Positions 32,565 to 43,693 of a stretch of 64,000 nucleotides of DNA are shown here, piece after piece. Made by a program: the position numbers and the translations under genes. Every line of letters starts with the position of its first letter. Position 1 is the first letter of the stretch. The notes under the pieces are model-generated. The model was not told the origin of the DNA, did not search any database, and saw only the letters and a list, made by a program, of their open reading frames with translations. The stretch comes from an uncultured Haliea sp. (lineage in GTDB: Bacteria; Pseudomonadota; Gammaproteobacteria; Pseudomonadales; Halieaceae), in the NCBI GenBank assembly GCA_913062625.1, contig CAJXWP010000005.1:1-64000 (forward strand), given 5' to 3'.

Positions 32565-34059
32565 GAATAAGCACCGTAAACGTAGAACCAACGCCAATTT
32601 CGCTCTCTACCGTGATGCTCCCTCCCATCAGCGTGCAAAAGTCACGTGAGATAGCCAGCCCCAGACCCGTGCCCCCATAGTTTGCACTCGTAGACGATTC
32701 CGCTTGAACGAAAGCATCGAACACATAGGACATTTGATCGCTGGAGATGCCTATCCCCGTATCCTCTACGACAAATTTTATCCAGCCTGGTCGGTCAGGC
32801 ACCTGCTGTAAACTAATGCTGATATGTCCATCCTGTGTAAATTTGTTAGCATTGCTTAGCAGATTGGTAAAAATTTGTCTGAATTTGGCTGCGTCATTAT
32901 AAAACAAAGGTAATTCTTCCAAGTCGCTAGTGAGCAGTTCATTGCGATTATTGCCCAATAGCGGTGCCAGAGCTTCACACGCCTGTTTGATAATGGCTGT
33001 AGGATTGAATGTTTCGCAGTACAGAGACATTTTCCCTGTCTCAATTTTTGATAAATCCAGAATATCATCAATGAGAGAGAGTAGCTGTTGTCCGGAGTGT
33101 ATAATGGTGCCCAAATCCTGCTGAAACTGCGGGCGATTTATCTCACTTTTATCGCCCATTTCGTCCTGTAACAGCTCGCTGTAGCCAATAATGGCATTCA
33201 GCGGTGTGCGCAGTTCATGGCTAACGTTGGCCAAGAACATGCTTTTTGCCGCGTTGGCCTCGTCAGCGGAATCTCTGGCCTTGCGCACATCATAGATGGC
33301 GTTGCGCAACTTGTCTGACATGTCATTGAATGCATCTGCTAGATCACCCAGTTCTCCTGTGTCATCGATGTTGTCAATGCGATAGTTGAGGTCGCCACTT
33401 CCAAAGCGTTCGGTGCCTTTTTTTAGCCTTTTTAATGAGGTATTGGTATAGCTCAGTAAAAAATATCCTAGAGTCGCGGTGAGAAATATGGAGGAAAAAA
33501 AGCCTATGACGGTGATGCGGTCAGTCAGATCAATAGTGCGGTCAATAATGTCGGAGCGCTGCGCTGCTATAAATTCTTGGCGTCGTTCTAATTCAGTGAG
33601 TCGCTGGCTAGCCTGAAGAAAAGGAAGAGGATCATTCATGTCCATTTCGAATGTCGGATCATTGTAGCTACGGTAGAATTTTAGCCAGCGTTTGAGCAAG
33701 GTACTGCTACTTTGCCAGAGTAACTCGTAGTTGAGTTCAGTCACACCTCGGCTCAGTGTGCCGAGTGTCTTAATTTTTTGGTTGATAAGGATGAGCGCGT
33801 CTTCAGCCCGCTGTAACTCGGCATCTCCTAGCCGCTCCTCTGTGGTGTCGCGTAATGCGGCCAGTATCAGTATCTGCTGTCGCTGATCTTCCAGGAGTTG
33901 CTCCACTTCCGTCGATAACTGTGCTGCGGAAACGGAGTTTCGGTAAGCTAGCATGCTCTCATTTCGGGCATAACTGCCCCAGAAATGTGTTCCCACATTC
34001 ACGGCAAAAAGCACCAGTATAATGACTAATGAGAGGGTGAGCTGGCGACGAAGGCTCAT
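32530..34059 (-). CDS. sensor histidine kinase (TM-HAMP-HisKA-HATPase)
   Basis: NVSHELRTPLNAIIGYSELLQDEM, VEDTGIGISSDQM, GGTGLGLAISRDFCTLMGG. Confidence 0.92.
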   Translation of the reverse strand: MSLRRQLTLSLVIILVLFAVNVGTHFWGSYARNESMLAYRNSVSAAQLSTEVEQLLEDQRQQILILAALRDTTEERLGDAELQRAEDALILINQKIKTLGTLSRGVTELNYELLWQSSSTLLKRWLKFYRSYNDPTFEMDMNDPLPFLQASQRLTELERRQEFIAAQRSDIIDRTIDLTDRITVIGFFSSIFLTATLGYFLLSYTNTSLKRLKKGTERFGSGDLNYRIDNIDDTGELGDLADAFNDMSDKLRNAIYDVRKARDSADEANAAKSMFLANVSHELRTPLNAIIGYSELLQDEMGDKSEINRPQFQQDLGTIIHSGQQLLSLIDDILDLSKIETGKMSLYCETFNPTAIIKQACEALAPLLGNNRNELLTSDLEELPLFYNDAAKFRQIFTNLLSNANKFTQDGHISISLQQVPDRPGWIKFVVEDTGIGISSDQMSYVFDAFVQAESSTSANYGGTGLGLAISRDFCTLMGGSITVESEIGVGSTFTVLIPTDPALTHAGA

Positions 34060-34430
34060 GCGCGAGTGAGGTCCTGTATCTTGGCGAGTAAACGTGGGAA
34101 GTCTACGGGTTTGGTGGCATAGTCATCACATCCCGCTTCCATGGCATAGACTCTGTGAGCTTCCGTAGCGTGCGCAGTGAGAGCAATAATGGGAATGTTC
34201 CGGATGCTCTCATCTTCTTTTGCTCTGCGGCTGGCGGCCCACCCGTCGAGCACCGGTAGGTTCATATCCATTAAGACTAGACTGGGTTGTTCCGCGTGCA
34301 TGATGTCTAGAGCCTGTTGGCCGTTGCCGGCGGTGATGACTTCGAGCCCAGCGCGATTCAGCCGTCGCACCATCATGTTGCGATTGAGCTCATTATCTTC
34401 CACCAGCAAAATACGCTTGGTCGCAGTCAT
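34056..34430 (-). CDS. single-domain response regulator (REC)
   Basis: LLVEDNELNRNMMVRRL, LVLMDMNLPVLDGW, IALTAHA, YATKPVDF. Confidence 0.92.
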   Translation of the reverse strand: MTATKRILLVEDNELNRNMMVRRLNRAGLEVITAGNGQQALDIMHAEQPSLVLMDMNLPVLDGWAASRRAKEDESIRNIPIIALTAHATEAHRVYAMEAGCDDYATKPVDFPRLLAKIQDLTRA

Positions 34431-35869
34431 TCTTTTTTTCCGGCAATCTGGTGCACCAGAATCGTCTCGTCTATGCCTTTCACCTTTATTTGCTCACTGC
34501 GACCTAATATATAATTGTCCTTGAGGCTTTGCAGCGTACTTTCTGAAATCAGGATTTCGCCGCCCGCAGTGATATCCTCAATACGCGAAGTGACGTTCAT
34601 CGGATGCCCGACAAAGCCGTATTTGCTGCGCCTCTCTGAGCCAATATTGCCCGCAATGACATCGCCTGTGTTAATGGCGATGCCTGTGCTGATAGCGGGA
34701 AATCCCTCCGCTTCGTTGAGGACGTTGATGCCAGCCATGGCAGCCTGCATCGCAAGAGCACACTTCACGGCACGATCGGCATCATCATCCCTGTATTGAG
34801 GTGCGCCAAACACAGCGAGAATAGCGTCGCCAATAAATTCGTCGATGGTGCCATCATGCGCCATGATGATATCCGTCATAACCTCTAGATATCGGTTGAG
34901 CATCGATACCACTTGAGCCGGAGCGAGGTTTTCACTGAGAGACGTAAAGCCGCGTATATCAGATAACATAATACTCACCCTGCGCAGGTCCCCGCCTAAC
35001 TCTAACCCTTCCGGGCGTTCCAGAATATCGGTTACGATCTCATCGGATAAGTAACGCCCAAACGTTGCGCGGATAAATTTTTCATTGCGTTCCAACTGCA
35101 GGCGATACTGCTGCTCCTTATCGTGCCAGCGCTTGCGCTCTATTCCGGCTTTGATGCGCGCCTGCAGCAGTACAGGGTTGAAAGGCTTAAATAAATAGTC
35201 GTCGGCCCCGGCCTCAATACATTCGATGATGCCGTCCATATCTTGGCTACCTGAGATGACGATAACGGGAGTGGCTCTCCACTCGGCGTGCTCCTTAATG
35301 CGTCGCAAGACTTCATGCCCACTCATGCCCGGCATAATTAAATCCAGCAGAACCACATCGACATCACTTTGCTCCAGCGCACGCAGTGCCTCCTCGCCGC
35401 TGGCGGCGGTGATGACAATATGCCCAATGCGGGACAGGTTCCTAGCAACCAGCTCACGGTTTTCCTGCCGGTCATCTACCGCCAAGATAAATCCTGGATC
35501 CGATTGAATGCCCCGACTCTGATTTGCAGACTGCAAGGTGCTACCGCTGTGTGCTTGTTCCACCGACGTTAATAGTGATGAGAGTATGGTATCGAGGCTA
35601 GCGTGTGAGGCTCCGATATCCTCGCGCAACATTTCTGCGTAGCCGCGCAGCGCCGTCAATACATTCATGAGATCGTGAGTGTTGGTAGCGAGCTCACCCG
35701 CGGCCAGCAGGTGCTCAAGTCGGCTGGCAGCGTCAAAGATATGAGTGAAATCGCCCAGTGTCAGCTCGCCTAGATGGCTCTGCTGAATAGAAAACTCTTG
35801 CCGCAGCGCTTCTAAGTTGCGCCGCATCTGGTCAATCCATTTTGGGGTTGGGCTGGAGCTGATGTTCAT
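34427..35869 (-). CDS. DHp-like helix + REC + class III nucleotidyl cyclase
   Basis: THDLMNVLTALRGYAEMLRED; REC VVLLDLIMPGMSGHEVLRR; cyclase MLSDIRGFTSLSE...IDEFIGDAILAVFGAP...GNIGSERRSKYGFVGHPMNVTSRIED. Confidence 0.88.
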   Translation of the reverse strand: MNISSSPTPKWIDQMRRNLEALRQEFSIQQSHLGELTLGDFTHIFDAASRLEHLLAAGELATNTHDLMNVLTALRGYAEMLREDIGASHASLDTILSSLLTSVEQAHSGSTLQSANQSRGIQSDPGFILAVDDRQENRELVARNLSRIGHIVITAASGEEALRALEQSDVDVVLLDLIMPGMSGHEVLRRIKEHAEWRATPVIVISGSQDMDGIIECIEAGADDYLFKPFNPVLLQARIKAGIERKRWHDKEQQYRLQLERNEKFIRATFGRYLSDEIVTDILERPEGLELGGDLRRVSIMLSDIRGFTSLSENLAPAQVVSMLNRYLEVMTDIIMAHDGTIDEFIGDAILAVFGAPQYRDDDADRAVKCALAMQAAMAGINVLNEAEGFPAISTGIAINTGDVIAGNIGSERRSKYGFVGHPMNVTSRIEDITAGGEILISESTLQSLKDNYILGRSEQIKVKGIDETILVHQIAGKKE

Positions 35870-36021
35870 GGGCTAGTGTATTGGGTGGTTCTGCGCAGGC
35901 AGACCAACGTTCCATCGAGTCTAGGTGTCCAGAGTGTAACAATATGGTGAGAAACGCACACTGTACTTATCCGCTCAATTTTCGGCGGAATTAGACAGTA
36001 GTGAGCAGCCGGGTGCAGCAG

Positions 36022-36083
36022 AAACGCAAAATTAGGCCCTATTACAAAAGTGATAGGCCAATTTTGCTCACAAGGGTGCGTTT
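36022..36083. repeat. nested inverted repeat (possible RNA hairpin/terminator or cis-regulatory element)
   Basis: Outer AAACGCA (36022-36028) / TGCGTTT (36077-36083); inner GCAAAATT (36026-36033) / AATTTTGC (36060-36067), with inner arms extending through GGCC/GGCC. Confidence 0.7.
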
Positions 36084-36139
36084 TTCTAAAACTTTGAGGT
36101 ACTATCTGTTGTACTGAACATAGTGATTGGGTGTGCTAA

Positions 36140-36787
36140 ATGTTGCAACAAGTTGAAATATTTCGAGGCCTAGCCGCGGAGGAGCTGACTGCTCTGGTAG
36201 CCAGTAGTACGAGTCGGTCATTTCCGAAAAATACAGTGGTTATCCACGAGAACGATCCCGCCGATTCGCTCTTTGTGATTGAAAGCGGCAAAGTTAAGGT
36301 TTATTGCAGCGACAAGAATGGCAAGGAGTTCATTATGAACACGCAGTGTGCCGGAGATTATTTCGGTGAACTGGCGCTGCTGGACGACTCGACCCGTTCT
36401 GCCTCTGTCCGCACAGTAGAAAAGTCCAGTTTTTGTATTATCTATAAGGAAGATTTCAACCGTGTGTTGGATCAGCATCCGAACATTGGTCGCCAATTGG
36501 TACGAAATCTTGCACAGCGCGTGCGCAAACTGACCGCTGATGTCAAAAGCCTCGCACTGCAGGATGTTTATGGCCGTGTGGCCAATGTCTTAATGGACCT
36601 TTCTGAAGAGCGCGGCGATGGCTCTCTGTACATACCCGAGAAACTCACGCAGCAGGATATTGCCGACCGTGTGGGTGCGTCACGTGAGATGGTAGCTCGA
36701 ATCCTCAAGGATCTGACTATTGGTGAGTACATCCGGTTCGAGGGGCGGCACATTATTATTAATTCCCGATTGCCGGCGAAATATTAG
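36140..36787 (+). CDS. Crp/Fnr-family transcriptional regulator
   Basis: cNMP-binding cassette GELALLDDSTRSASVRT; HTH LTQQDIADRVGASREMVARILKDL. Confidence 0.92.
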   Translation: MLQQVEIFRGLAAEELTALVASSTSRSFPKNTVVIHENDPADSLFVIESGKVKVYCSDKNGKEFIMNTQCAGDYFGELALLDDSTRSASVRTVEKSSFCIIYKEDFNRVLDQHPNIGRQLVRNLAQRVRKLTADVKSLALQDVYGRVANVLMDLSEERGDGSLYIPEKLTQQDIADRVGASREMVARILKDLTIGEYIRFEGRHIIINSRLPAKY

Positions 36788-36937
36788 ACATTGTTTAGTG
36801 GCTGCTGTCGCTGCAGTTCGAATGACGGTGATCGCTCTGCTGGACACTCTGCACTCTCTTGCGGGTTTAACGTAACCTCAATGACCTGACACGCATTATG
36901 TCCCTTGGTTCTAAGGCGCGATGTCGGTGTTCTGTGT

Positions 36938-38299
36938 TCAGTCTACCCGGTTGATCGTTAGGCCTAGACGCCCGTTGGCTACTCTGGCCTCAACCTCATC
37001 CCCAATGGAAACGTTGCTAGTCTCCCGAATCACCAAGCCATTGTTGTCGGTCACAATCGCATAACCGCGCTGCAGGGTGCCTAGTGGACTCAGGGAGTCA
37101 AGCATCTGCGCCATATGGCTCAGCCGGTTTCCGCAGTTCTGCAAACGCTGCTGCATGGCAGTCTCCAGCTGTTTACGGCGCAACAGCGTGTCACGCTGCA
37201 GTTGTTCTAGTCGGGGAAGTGGCGATTGCGCCATGACACGGTTTTCTAGGAGTGCCACCGTTCCACGATGTCTTAGTAACATGTTTTTTTGCGCCAGGAG
37301 CAAGCGCTGCTCGAGCTCATCGAGGCGTTGAACCCGCTCTCGAAGTTGCGCTCCGGGGTGTTTCAAGCGCTGACTTAAGTGAGTGAGGTGAGTCGTCATC
37401 GCGGCAAGCTTGCGCTGGATCGCGCGGCCTAGATTTTTCTCCGTTGTTTGCAGGCGCTGTTGCCATTCATGCTGGTCAGGGCTTAACAGTTCTGCGGCTG
37501 CCGACGGGGTGGCGGCCCGTCGATCTGCGGTCATATCGGCAATACTAAAATCCACCTCATGCCCGACGGCGCTGACGATAGGGAGGTCACTGGCAGCGAT
37601 GGCCCGAGCCACTATCTCTTCATTGAACGCCCAAAGATCTTCTAGGGAGCCGCCACCGCGACCGATGATCAGTGCATCAAGCTGTATTTTGCCTTCCTTT
37701 TGCCACCGGTTGGCACGGTCAATCGCGCTGGCAATCAGTGCTGCTGCACCTGCGCCCTGCACCGGGACGGGGAGCAGGAGCACATCGATGGTGGGACAGC
37801 GTCGCTTAAGAATAGTCAGTATGTCGTGAATCGCGGCACCGGTAGGGGAGGTGATGACACCCAAGTGTGATACGGATGCGGGCAGGGGCTGCTTGCGTTC
37901 AGCATCGAACAGACCTTCAGCCAGCAATTTGGCCTTGAGCTGTTCAAACGCTGCCTGCAGTGCTCCGGCACCGGCGTGCTCCAAGTGTTCTACAATTAGC
38001 TGAAACTCACCTCGACCTTCATAAAGTGATACCCGGCACCGCAGGCGTATTGCATCTCCATTTGAGGGTGTAAACTTCACTCGCTGGTTGCGATTTTTGA
38101 ACATCGCACAGCGCACCTGGGCGTTGGTATCCTTAAGAGAGAAGTACCAATGCCCGGACGAAGGGGCCGCAAAGTTGCTGATCTCGCCCTCAACCCAGAC
38201 AAAGTCAAAGTGGCTTTCCAATAGCGACTTCGCCTGCCTGTTGAGCTGGCCGACCGACAGCGTTGGCGGTGTGTTATCGGATGTAAAACGGGCGTTCAA
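36938..38299 (-). CDS. xseA: exodeoxyribonuclease VII large subunit
   Basis: [45 protein letters not shown]. Confidence 0.96.
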   Translation of the reverse strand: MNARFTSDNTPPTLSVGQLNRQAKSLLESHFDFVWVEGEISNFAAPSSGHWYFSLKDTNAQVRCAMFKNRNQRVKFTPSNGDAIRLRCRVSLYEGRGEFQLIVEHLEHAGAGALQAAFEQLKAKLLAEGLFDAERKQPLPASVSHLGVITSPTGAAIHDILTILKRRCPTIDVLLLPVPVQGAGAAALIASAIDRANRWQKEGKIQLDALIIGRGGGSLEDLWAFNEEIVARAIAASDLPIVSAVGHEVDFSIADMTADRRAATPSAAAELLSPDQHEWQQRLQTTEKNLGRAIQRKLAAMTTHLTHLSQRLKHPGAQLRERVQRLDELEQRLLLAQKNMLLRHRGTVALLENRVMAQSPLPRLEQLQRDTLLRRKQLETAMQQRLQNCGNRLSHMAQMLDSLSPLGTLQRGYAIVTDNNGLVIRETSNVSIGDEVEARVANGRLGLTINRVD

Positions 38300-38463
38300 T
38301 AGAGGGGAGGCTCTGCTTTGTATTTTTCTCGAGGGAGCAGTGTACTTTATTCCGTTTTAAAGCGCATTCACGGGCTTTCTGTGGCTGTGGTAATTGTGCT
38401 GCAGTGCACTTGTACTTATACTTGCGGGTTCTATTTATTCTCACTAGCTGGAGAGCCACCCCT

Positions 38464-39933
38464 ATGCTGCGTATTGCTCAGGAAGCCCTTACTTTTGACG
38501 ATGTGCTGCTGGTTCCAGGGTATTCTGAGGTAGTGGCTAGCGACGTATCCCTGTGTACGCAGCTTACCCGCGGTATAAGTCTGAATATCCCTCTTGTGTC
38601 CGCAGCTATGGATACGGTGACCGAGTTTCGCCTCGCTATCGCTATTGCTCAGGAAGGCGGCATGGGCATTATCCACAAGAACATGACAATCGCAGAGCAA
38701 GCGGAACAGGTTCGCAAGGTTAAAAAGTTCGAAAGTGGTGTTGTAAAGGACCCCATTACTATTCAGCAAGGGGCCACTATTACCGACCTGATTGCACTAA
38801 CCGGCGCGCATGGCATATCCGGGGTGCCCGTGCTCAATGGCGAAGATCTGGTAGGTATTGTGACTCGTCGCGATGTGCGCTTTGAGTCTAATCCACAAAA
38901 GCTGGTTTCGGCCATTATGACGCCTCGCGATAAATTGGTGACGGTGAAGGAGGGCGCTGACCTGGCCGAAGTGCAGGAGCTGCTGCATCGACACCGTATT
39001 GAGAAGGTGCTGGTGGTGAATGATGCATTTGATTTATGCGGCATGATCACGGTGAAGGATTTCGATAAGGCTGAGAGCTTCCCCCATGCGTGCAAAGACT
39101 CCTACGGCCATCTTCGTGTGGGGGCGTCAATTGGCACCAGTGCGGATACGGATGATCGGGTAGAGGCGCTGGTTGCTGTGGGTGTTGATGTGCTTGTGGT
39201 GGATACGGCGCACGGACATTCACGCAATGTCATCAACAGAATCAAAATGATCAAGCAGTGCTTTCCCTCGGTGCAGGTGATCGGTGGCAATATCGCCACT
39301 GCCGCAGCTGCGGTCGCTTTGGCAGAGGCCGGTGTGGATGGCGTTAAGGTGGGTATCGGTCCGGGTTCCATTTGTACGACTCGTATTGTCACCGGTACCG
39401 GGGTGCCTCAGATTACCGCGATCTCCAACGTAAGCCAGGCTCTTGCAGGCACGGGCATTCCCGTCATCGCTGACGGTGGCATTCGGTTCTCCGGTGACAT
39501 CGCGAAGGCTATTGTGGCCGGAGCACATTCGATCATGGTGGGTAGTATGTTTGCCGGTACCGAGGAGGCGCCGGGAGAAGTTGAACTTTATCAGGGCAGA
39601 ACCTATAAAGCCTATCGGGGAATGGGTTCGCTGGCAGCGATGTCCCAGACGCAAGGCTCCTCTGATCGTTACTTTCAGGACACCAGCCGAGGTGCAGAAA
39701 AGCTCGTGCCTGAAGGTATCGAGGGTCGTGTCCCCTATAAGGGCCCGGTCTCAAGTATCATCCATCAACTCATGGGAGGTGTGCGCTCCGCTATGGGGTA
39801 TACCGGTAGCGCTTCTATGGAAGCCATGCGCACTGAGCCTGAATTTGTGCGTGTCACTAGTGCCGGTATGGCCGAGAGCCATGTTCACGACGTGTCAATT
39901 ACTAAGGAAGCGCCTAACTATCCAGTGAGTTAG
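38464..39933 (+). CDS. guaB: IMP dehydrogenase
   Basis: [43 protein letters not shown]. Confidence 0.97.
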   Translation: MLRIAQEALTFDDVLLVPGYSEVVASDVSLCTQLTRGISLNIPLVSAAMDTVTEFRLAIAIAQEGGMGIIHKNMTIAEQAEQVRKVKKFESGVVKDPITIQQGATITDLIALTGAHGISGVPVLNGEDLVGIVTRRDVRFESNPQKLVSAIMTPRDKLVTVKEGADLAEVQELLHRHRIEKVLVVNDAFDLCGMITVKDFDKAESFPHACKDSYGHLRVGASIGTSADTDDRVEALVAVGVDVLVVDTAHGHSRNVINRIKMIKQCFPSVQVIGGNIATAAAAVALAEAGVDGVKVGIGPGSICTTRIVTGTGVPQITAISNVSQALAGTGIPVIADGGIRFSGDIAKAIVAGAHSIMVGSMFAGTEEAPGEVELYQGRTYKAYRGMGSLAAMSQTQGSSDRYFQDTSRGAEKLVPEGIEGRVPYKGPVSSIIHQLMGGVRSAMGYTGSASMEAMRTEPEFVRVTSAGMAESHVHDVSITKEAPNYPVS

Positions 39934-39948
39934 ACCTTTGAGAAACGT

Positions 39949-39973
39949 CATTGCCGACCTTAGGTCGGTTTCG
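39949..39973 (+). terminator. possible hairpin terminator/attenuator between guaB and guaA
   Basis: TGCCGACCTTAGGTCGGTTT stem-loop with a short T run. Confidence 0.35.
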
Positions 39974-40038
39974 CCACACTGGGCGGTAGCGGGTGCCGCT
40001 GCACCAGTGATCATCCAATTTTTCAGTCAGGACAAACC

Positions 40039-41616
40039 ATGAGCGCAGACATTCACGCCCAGAAAATTCTTATCCTGGATTTTGGTTCACAGTACACACA
40101 GCTGATCGCCCGACGGGTTCGAGAAGTGGGTGTCTACAGTGAGATTCGCGCTTTTGACATGAGCGAAGAGGCGGTGCGGGCGTTTAACCCCAGCGGGGTC
40201 ATTCTGTCCGGCGGGCCAAAGTCAGTAGCCGATGAAGGATCCCCGCGGACGCCGGACTGTGTGTTTAACTTGGGCGTACCCGTACTTGGGATATGTTATG
40301 GCATGCAGACTATGGCTAAGCACTTTGGTGGCACGGTGGTCGCGTCATCCGTCAGCGAGTTTGGTTACGCCCAGATAACACAGGTTGGTAATGGCAGGTT
40401 GCTGCACGATATCTCCGATCATGCCGCCGAGGATGGTAGAGGTCTGCTGGATGTGTGGATGAGCCACGGGGATAAAGTGGTGGAGTTGCCGCCAGACTTC
40501 GAATTGATGGCTGAAACCCCAAGTTGCCCCATCGCAGGCATGGCACATAAAGACAAACCCTTTTTCGGAATCCAGTTTCATCCTGAGGTGACCCATACCT
40601 TGCAGGGTGCCCGTATCTTCGAACACTTTGTGCTTGAGCAGTGTGGCTGTGAGGTGCTTTGGACGCCCGCCAACATTGTCGACGATGCTATTGCCCGCGT
40701 AAAAGCCCTAGTGGGTAAAGACAAGGTGCTGCTGGGCTTATCAGGGGGTGTGGATTCTTCCGTAGTGGCGGCCCTGTTGCATCGTGCTATTGGCGATCAG
40801 CTAACCTGTGTGTTTGTGGACAATGGATTGCTGCGTCTGAATGAAGGCGACCAGGTGATGGAGATGTTCGCCCGCAATATGGGGGTGAAGGTCCTGCGCA
40901 GAGACTGTGAGGCGCTGTTTCTGGGCCGGCTCAAAGACGTTTCTGACCCTGAAGCGAAACGAAAAGTCATTGGCAACACCTTCATCGATGTGTTCGATGA
41001 GGAAGCAGGGAAACTGACTGGAGTGAAATGGCTGGCTCAGGGCACCATCTATCCCGATGTGATTGAGTCTGCTGGAGGCAAGACCGGCAACGCCCATAAC
41101 ATCAAGTCGCACCATAATGTGGGTGGACTGCCAGATGACATGAGTTTCGAGCTCGTAGAACCGTTGCGTGAATTGTTCAAGGATGAGGTGCGCAGGATAG
41201 GCCTGGAACTCGGCCTGCCCTATGACATGGTGTATCGCCATCCCTTTCCCGGCCCAGGTTTGGGCGTTCGGATTTTAGGAGAAGTAAAGAGGGAGTATGC
41301 TGACCTGCTGCGCTTGGCAGACGCTATTTTTATTGAGGAGTTGCACCGGGACGACTATTACCATAAAACCAGCCAGGCCTTTGCTGTTTTCCTGCCGGTG
41401 AAGTCAGTGGGTGTGGTCGGTGATGCGCGCCGCTATGAGTATGTTATTGCACTGCGGGCAGTAGAGACGGTGGACTTCATGACCGCGCGATGGGCGCATT
41501 TACCCTACGAATTACTCGAGCGCACGTCGAATCGTATTATTAATGAGATTTCCGGTGTTTCCCGTGTGACTTACGATATCAGCAGTAAACCTCCTGCGAC
41601 TATTGAGTGGGAGTAA
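40039..41616 (+). CDS. guaA: GMP synthase (glutamine-hydrolysing)
   Basis: [38 protein letters not shown]. Confidence 0.97.
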   Translation: MSADIHAQKILILDFGSQYTQLIARRVREVGVYSEIRAFDMSEEAVRAFNPSGVILSGGPKSVADEGSPRTPDCVFNLGVPVLGICYGMQTMAKHFGGTVVASSVSEFGYAQITQVGNGRLLHDISDHAAEDGRGLLDVWMSHGDKVVELPPDFELMAETPSCPIAGMAHKDKPFFGIQFHPEVTHTLQGARIFEHFVLEQCGCEVLWTPANIVDDAIARVKALVGKDKVLLGLSGGVDSSVVAALLHRAIGDQLTCVFVDNGLLRLNEGDQVMEMFARNMGVKVLRRDCEALFLGRLKDVSDPEAKRKVIGNTFIDVFDEEAGKLTGVKWLAQGTIYPDVIESAGGKTGNAHNIKSHHNVGGLPDDMSFELVEPLRELFKDEVRRIGLELGLPYDMVYRHPFPGPGLGVRILGEVKREYADLLRLADAIFIEELHRDDYYHKTSQAFAVFLPVKSVGVVGDARRYEYVIALRAVETVDFMTARWAHLPYELLERTSNRIINEISGVSRVTYDISSKPPATIEWE

Positions 41617-41620
41617 TGCG

Positions 41621-42079
41621 GTGTCATCCAATGTAAGTCACGAGGATTGGATGCGCCGTGCTCTGGCGCTGGCGGATCGTGCTGCCAATGAAGGCGAAGT
41701 TCCAGTAGGGGCTGTTGTCGTGCGCGATGGGCAGTTGCTGGGAGAGGGTTGGAACCAAGTCATTGCAACACAAGATCCCAGTGGTCACGCAGAGATCGTT
41801 GCCTTGCGCGATGCCGCGCAATCTATTGGTAACTATCGTCTGGCGGGAGCAACCCTGTATGTTACTTTGGAGCCCTGCACCATGTGTGCCGGAGCGCTAG
41901 TGCATGCCCGCATCGCGCATCTCGTATTTGGTGCTAAGGAGCCTCGTGCGGGGGTGGTGTGTAGTGCCTGTTCGTTGCTAGACGAGCCCTGGTTTAACCA
42001 CCAGATGAGTTGGCAGGCTGACGTATTGGCAGAGGAATCTAGTGCTCGCCTGCGAGCGTTTTTTAAGGCGCGGCGCTAG
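41621..42079 (+). CDS. tadA: tRNA-specific adenosine deaminase
   Basis: GHAEIVAL and EPCTMCAGALVHARI zinc motifs; GTG start inferred (track starts at 41603). Confidence 0.92.
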   Translation: MSSNVSHEDWMRRALALADRAANEGEVPVGAVVVRDGQLLGEGWNQVIATQDPSGHAEIVALRDAAQSIGNYRLAGATLYVTLEPCTMCAGALVHARIAHLVFGAKEPRAGVVCSACSLLDEPWFNHQMSWQADVLAEESSARLRAFFKARR

Positions 42080-42126
42080 TCAATCTGCTGTTGATTAACC
42101 ATGACAAAAGCCTGCTAATTCGGCGG

Positions 42127-43551
42127 TTAAAATGTTTGCAGCTGTAAATTGTCTATTCCCTCGGGAAAATAATCTTCACTGCCTAGTGGCGGCGGCTGTT
42201 TGTCGGGAATATCTTGCCACACGAGAATGCTGTAGTAGTGGCGTATGTTCTGCACCAGAGTAACGGCTTCGTTTCCGCGAGCGTAGCCGTGACGTGTTTT
42301 GTCGTAGTACTTTGACTCTTGCAAAAGCGGTAATTTCTGCATCACATCCTGCCACAGATCTGGGTTACCGCCCTGGCGTTGAGTGATTACCCGCGCATCC
42401 TCCAGATGACCTAGACCGATGTTGTAGGCCGCCAGCGCCATCCAAGTGCGATCTGGCTCCTTTAATCTTTTGGGCAAACGTCGTTTCAGGTCTTTCAGGT
42501 ATCGAGCGCCACCACGAAGGCTCTGGGTGACGTCGAGACGATTGTCTACTCCTAGCTCTAGGGCCGTTGATTTTGTTAACATCATCATGCCGCGCACGCC
42601 TGTAGGTGAGGTCGCTTTTGGATCCCAGCGCGACTCTTGGTAGGCCATTGCAGCCAGCAGGTGCCAGTCCATCTGGTATTCTGTGGCGACTTGTCGAATG
42701 AGCCTGCGGTACAGCGGCAGAGTTTGGCGCATGTTCTGGGTAAACACGTGCGCGCTGATGCGCGACACACCATCGGTATGTCCAAAATGCTCTTCTCGTA
42801 GCCTCGCCATTGTTCCATCACTGTTTAGGCGTTCTAAAAAGTTGTTGATGAACGTGATGAGATGCGTGTTGTCGGTGTCAGGCGCCAGATACCAAACCAT
42901 ATCCTGTTCTTCGTACAGGTCAAAGGCGACTTTCTGGCGTGGGTAGAGGCTTTGCTGGACAGCAAACTCATTGGAGTCGACGATGGCGACATCTGCTTGC
43001 CCTAATTTGAGTAGTTCCAGTAATTGCATGGTGTCTGCCTCATCTATCTCTTCCCATGTTAGACCTGGCTCCTCATTTTTTTGCAGCGAGTGTAACGTGT
43101 CGACGTGGCTGGACTCTGCCAGAACAACAATATCCATTGCGGTTAAGTCCGATACGCTGCGGGGTCTGAAATTACCTGCGACATAAACCACCTGCGGCGT
43201 AAGCTGGTTATAGGCAATGGAATGGGGATAGCGAGCTGCTCGGCCTTCCGTGAGGGTTAGCCCTGCCGCTGCGATATCTGCTTCTTTGTCGCTCAGCTGT
43301 GTAAAAAGGTCGTACAGGTTGAATGCACTTGTGATCCTCAGCGTTACACCCAGCTCCTCTGCCAGCAGGCCTGTTAGAGCATACTCAAAGCCGGTCGGGC
43401 CGTTTTTGTCCAGGTAGTAGGTGGTGGGGCTGTTGCGGCTCACTACGACCAATTCGCCCTCCGATTGGATCGTCTCAAACGAGTCCTGTGCTTCGCAGCC
43501 AACCAGCATGCACAGTGACGTTACGATCAGTATTATTGTGAAAAGCCTCAT
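42127..43551 (-). CDS. mltF: membrane-bound lytic murein transglycosylase F
   Basis: SBP_bac_3 domain plus SLT domain (AAMAYQESRWDPKATSPTGVRGMMMLT); divergent from purL. Confidence 0.93.
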   Translation of the reverse strand: MRLFTIILIVTSLCMLVGCEAQDSFETIQSEGELVVVSRNSPTTYYLDKNGPTGFEYALTGLLAEELGVTLRITSAFNLYDLFTQLSDKEADIAAAGLTLTEGRAARYPHSIAYNQLTPQVVYVAGNFRPRSVSDLTAMDIVVLAESSHVDTLHSLQKNEEPGLTWEEIDEADTMQLLELLKLGQADVAIVDSNEFAVQQSLYPRQKVAFDLYEEQDMVWYLAPDTDNTHLITFINNFLERLNSDGTMARLREEHFGHTDGVSRISAHVFTQNMRQTLPLYRRLIRQVATEYQMDWHLLAAMAYQESRWDPKATSPTGVRGMMMLTKSTALELGVDNRLDVTQSLRGGARYLKDLKRRLPKRLKEPDRTWMALAAYNIGLGHLEDARVITQRQGGNPDLWQDVMQKLPLLQESKYYDKTRHGYARGNEAVTLVQNIRHYYSILVWQDIPDKQPPPLGSEDYFPEGIDNLQLQTF

Positions 43552-43693
43552 GCCGACTATTCTAGCGGTACCCAGGAGGCGCTCCCAGTCTTAATTAGCA
43601 TGGTAATTCGGTGTAATTTCGGTTATCGAAGCGAGATCAAATGCAGTACACTGACGCTTCCTTGAAATGCCTCCTTTTGGAGTTCTTCACAGC

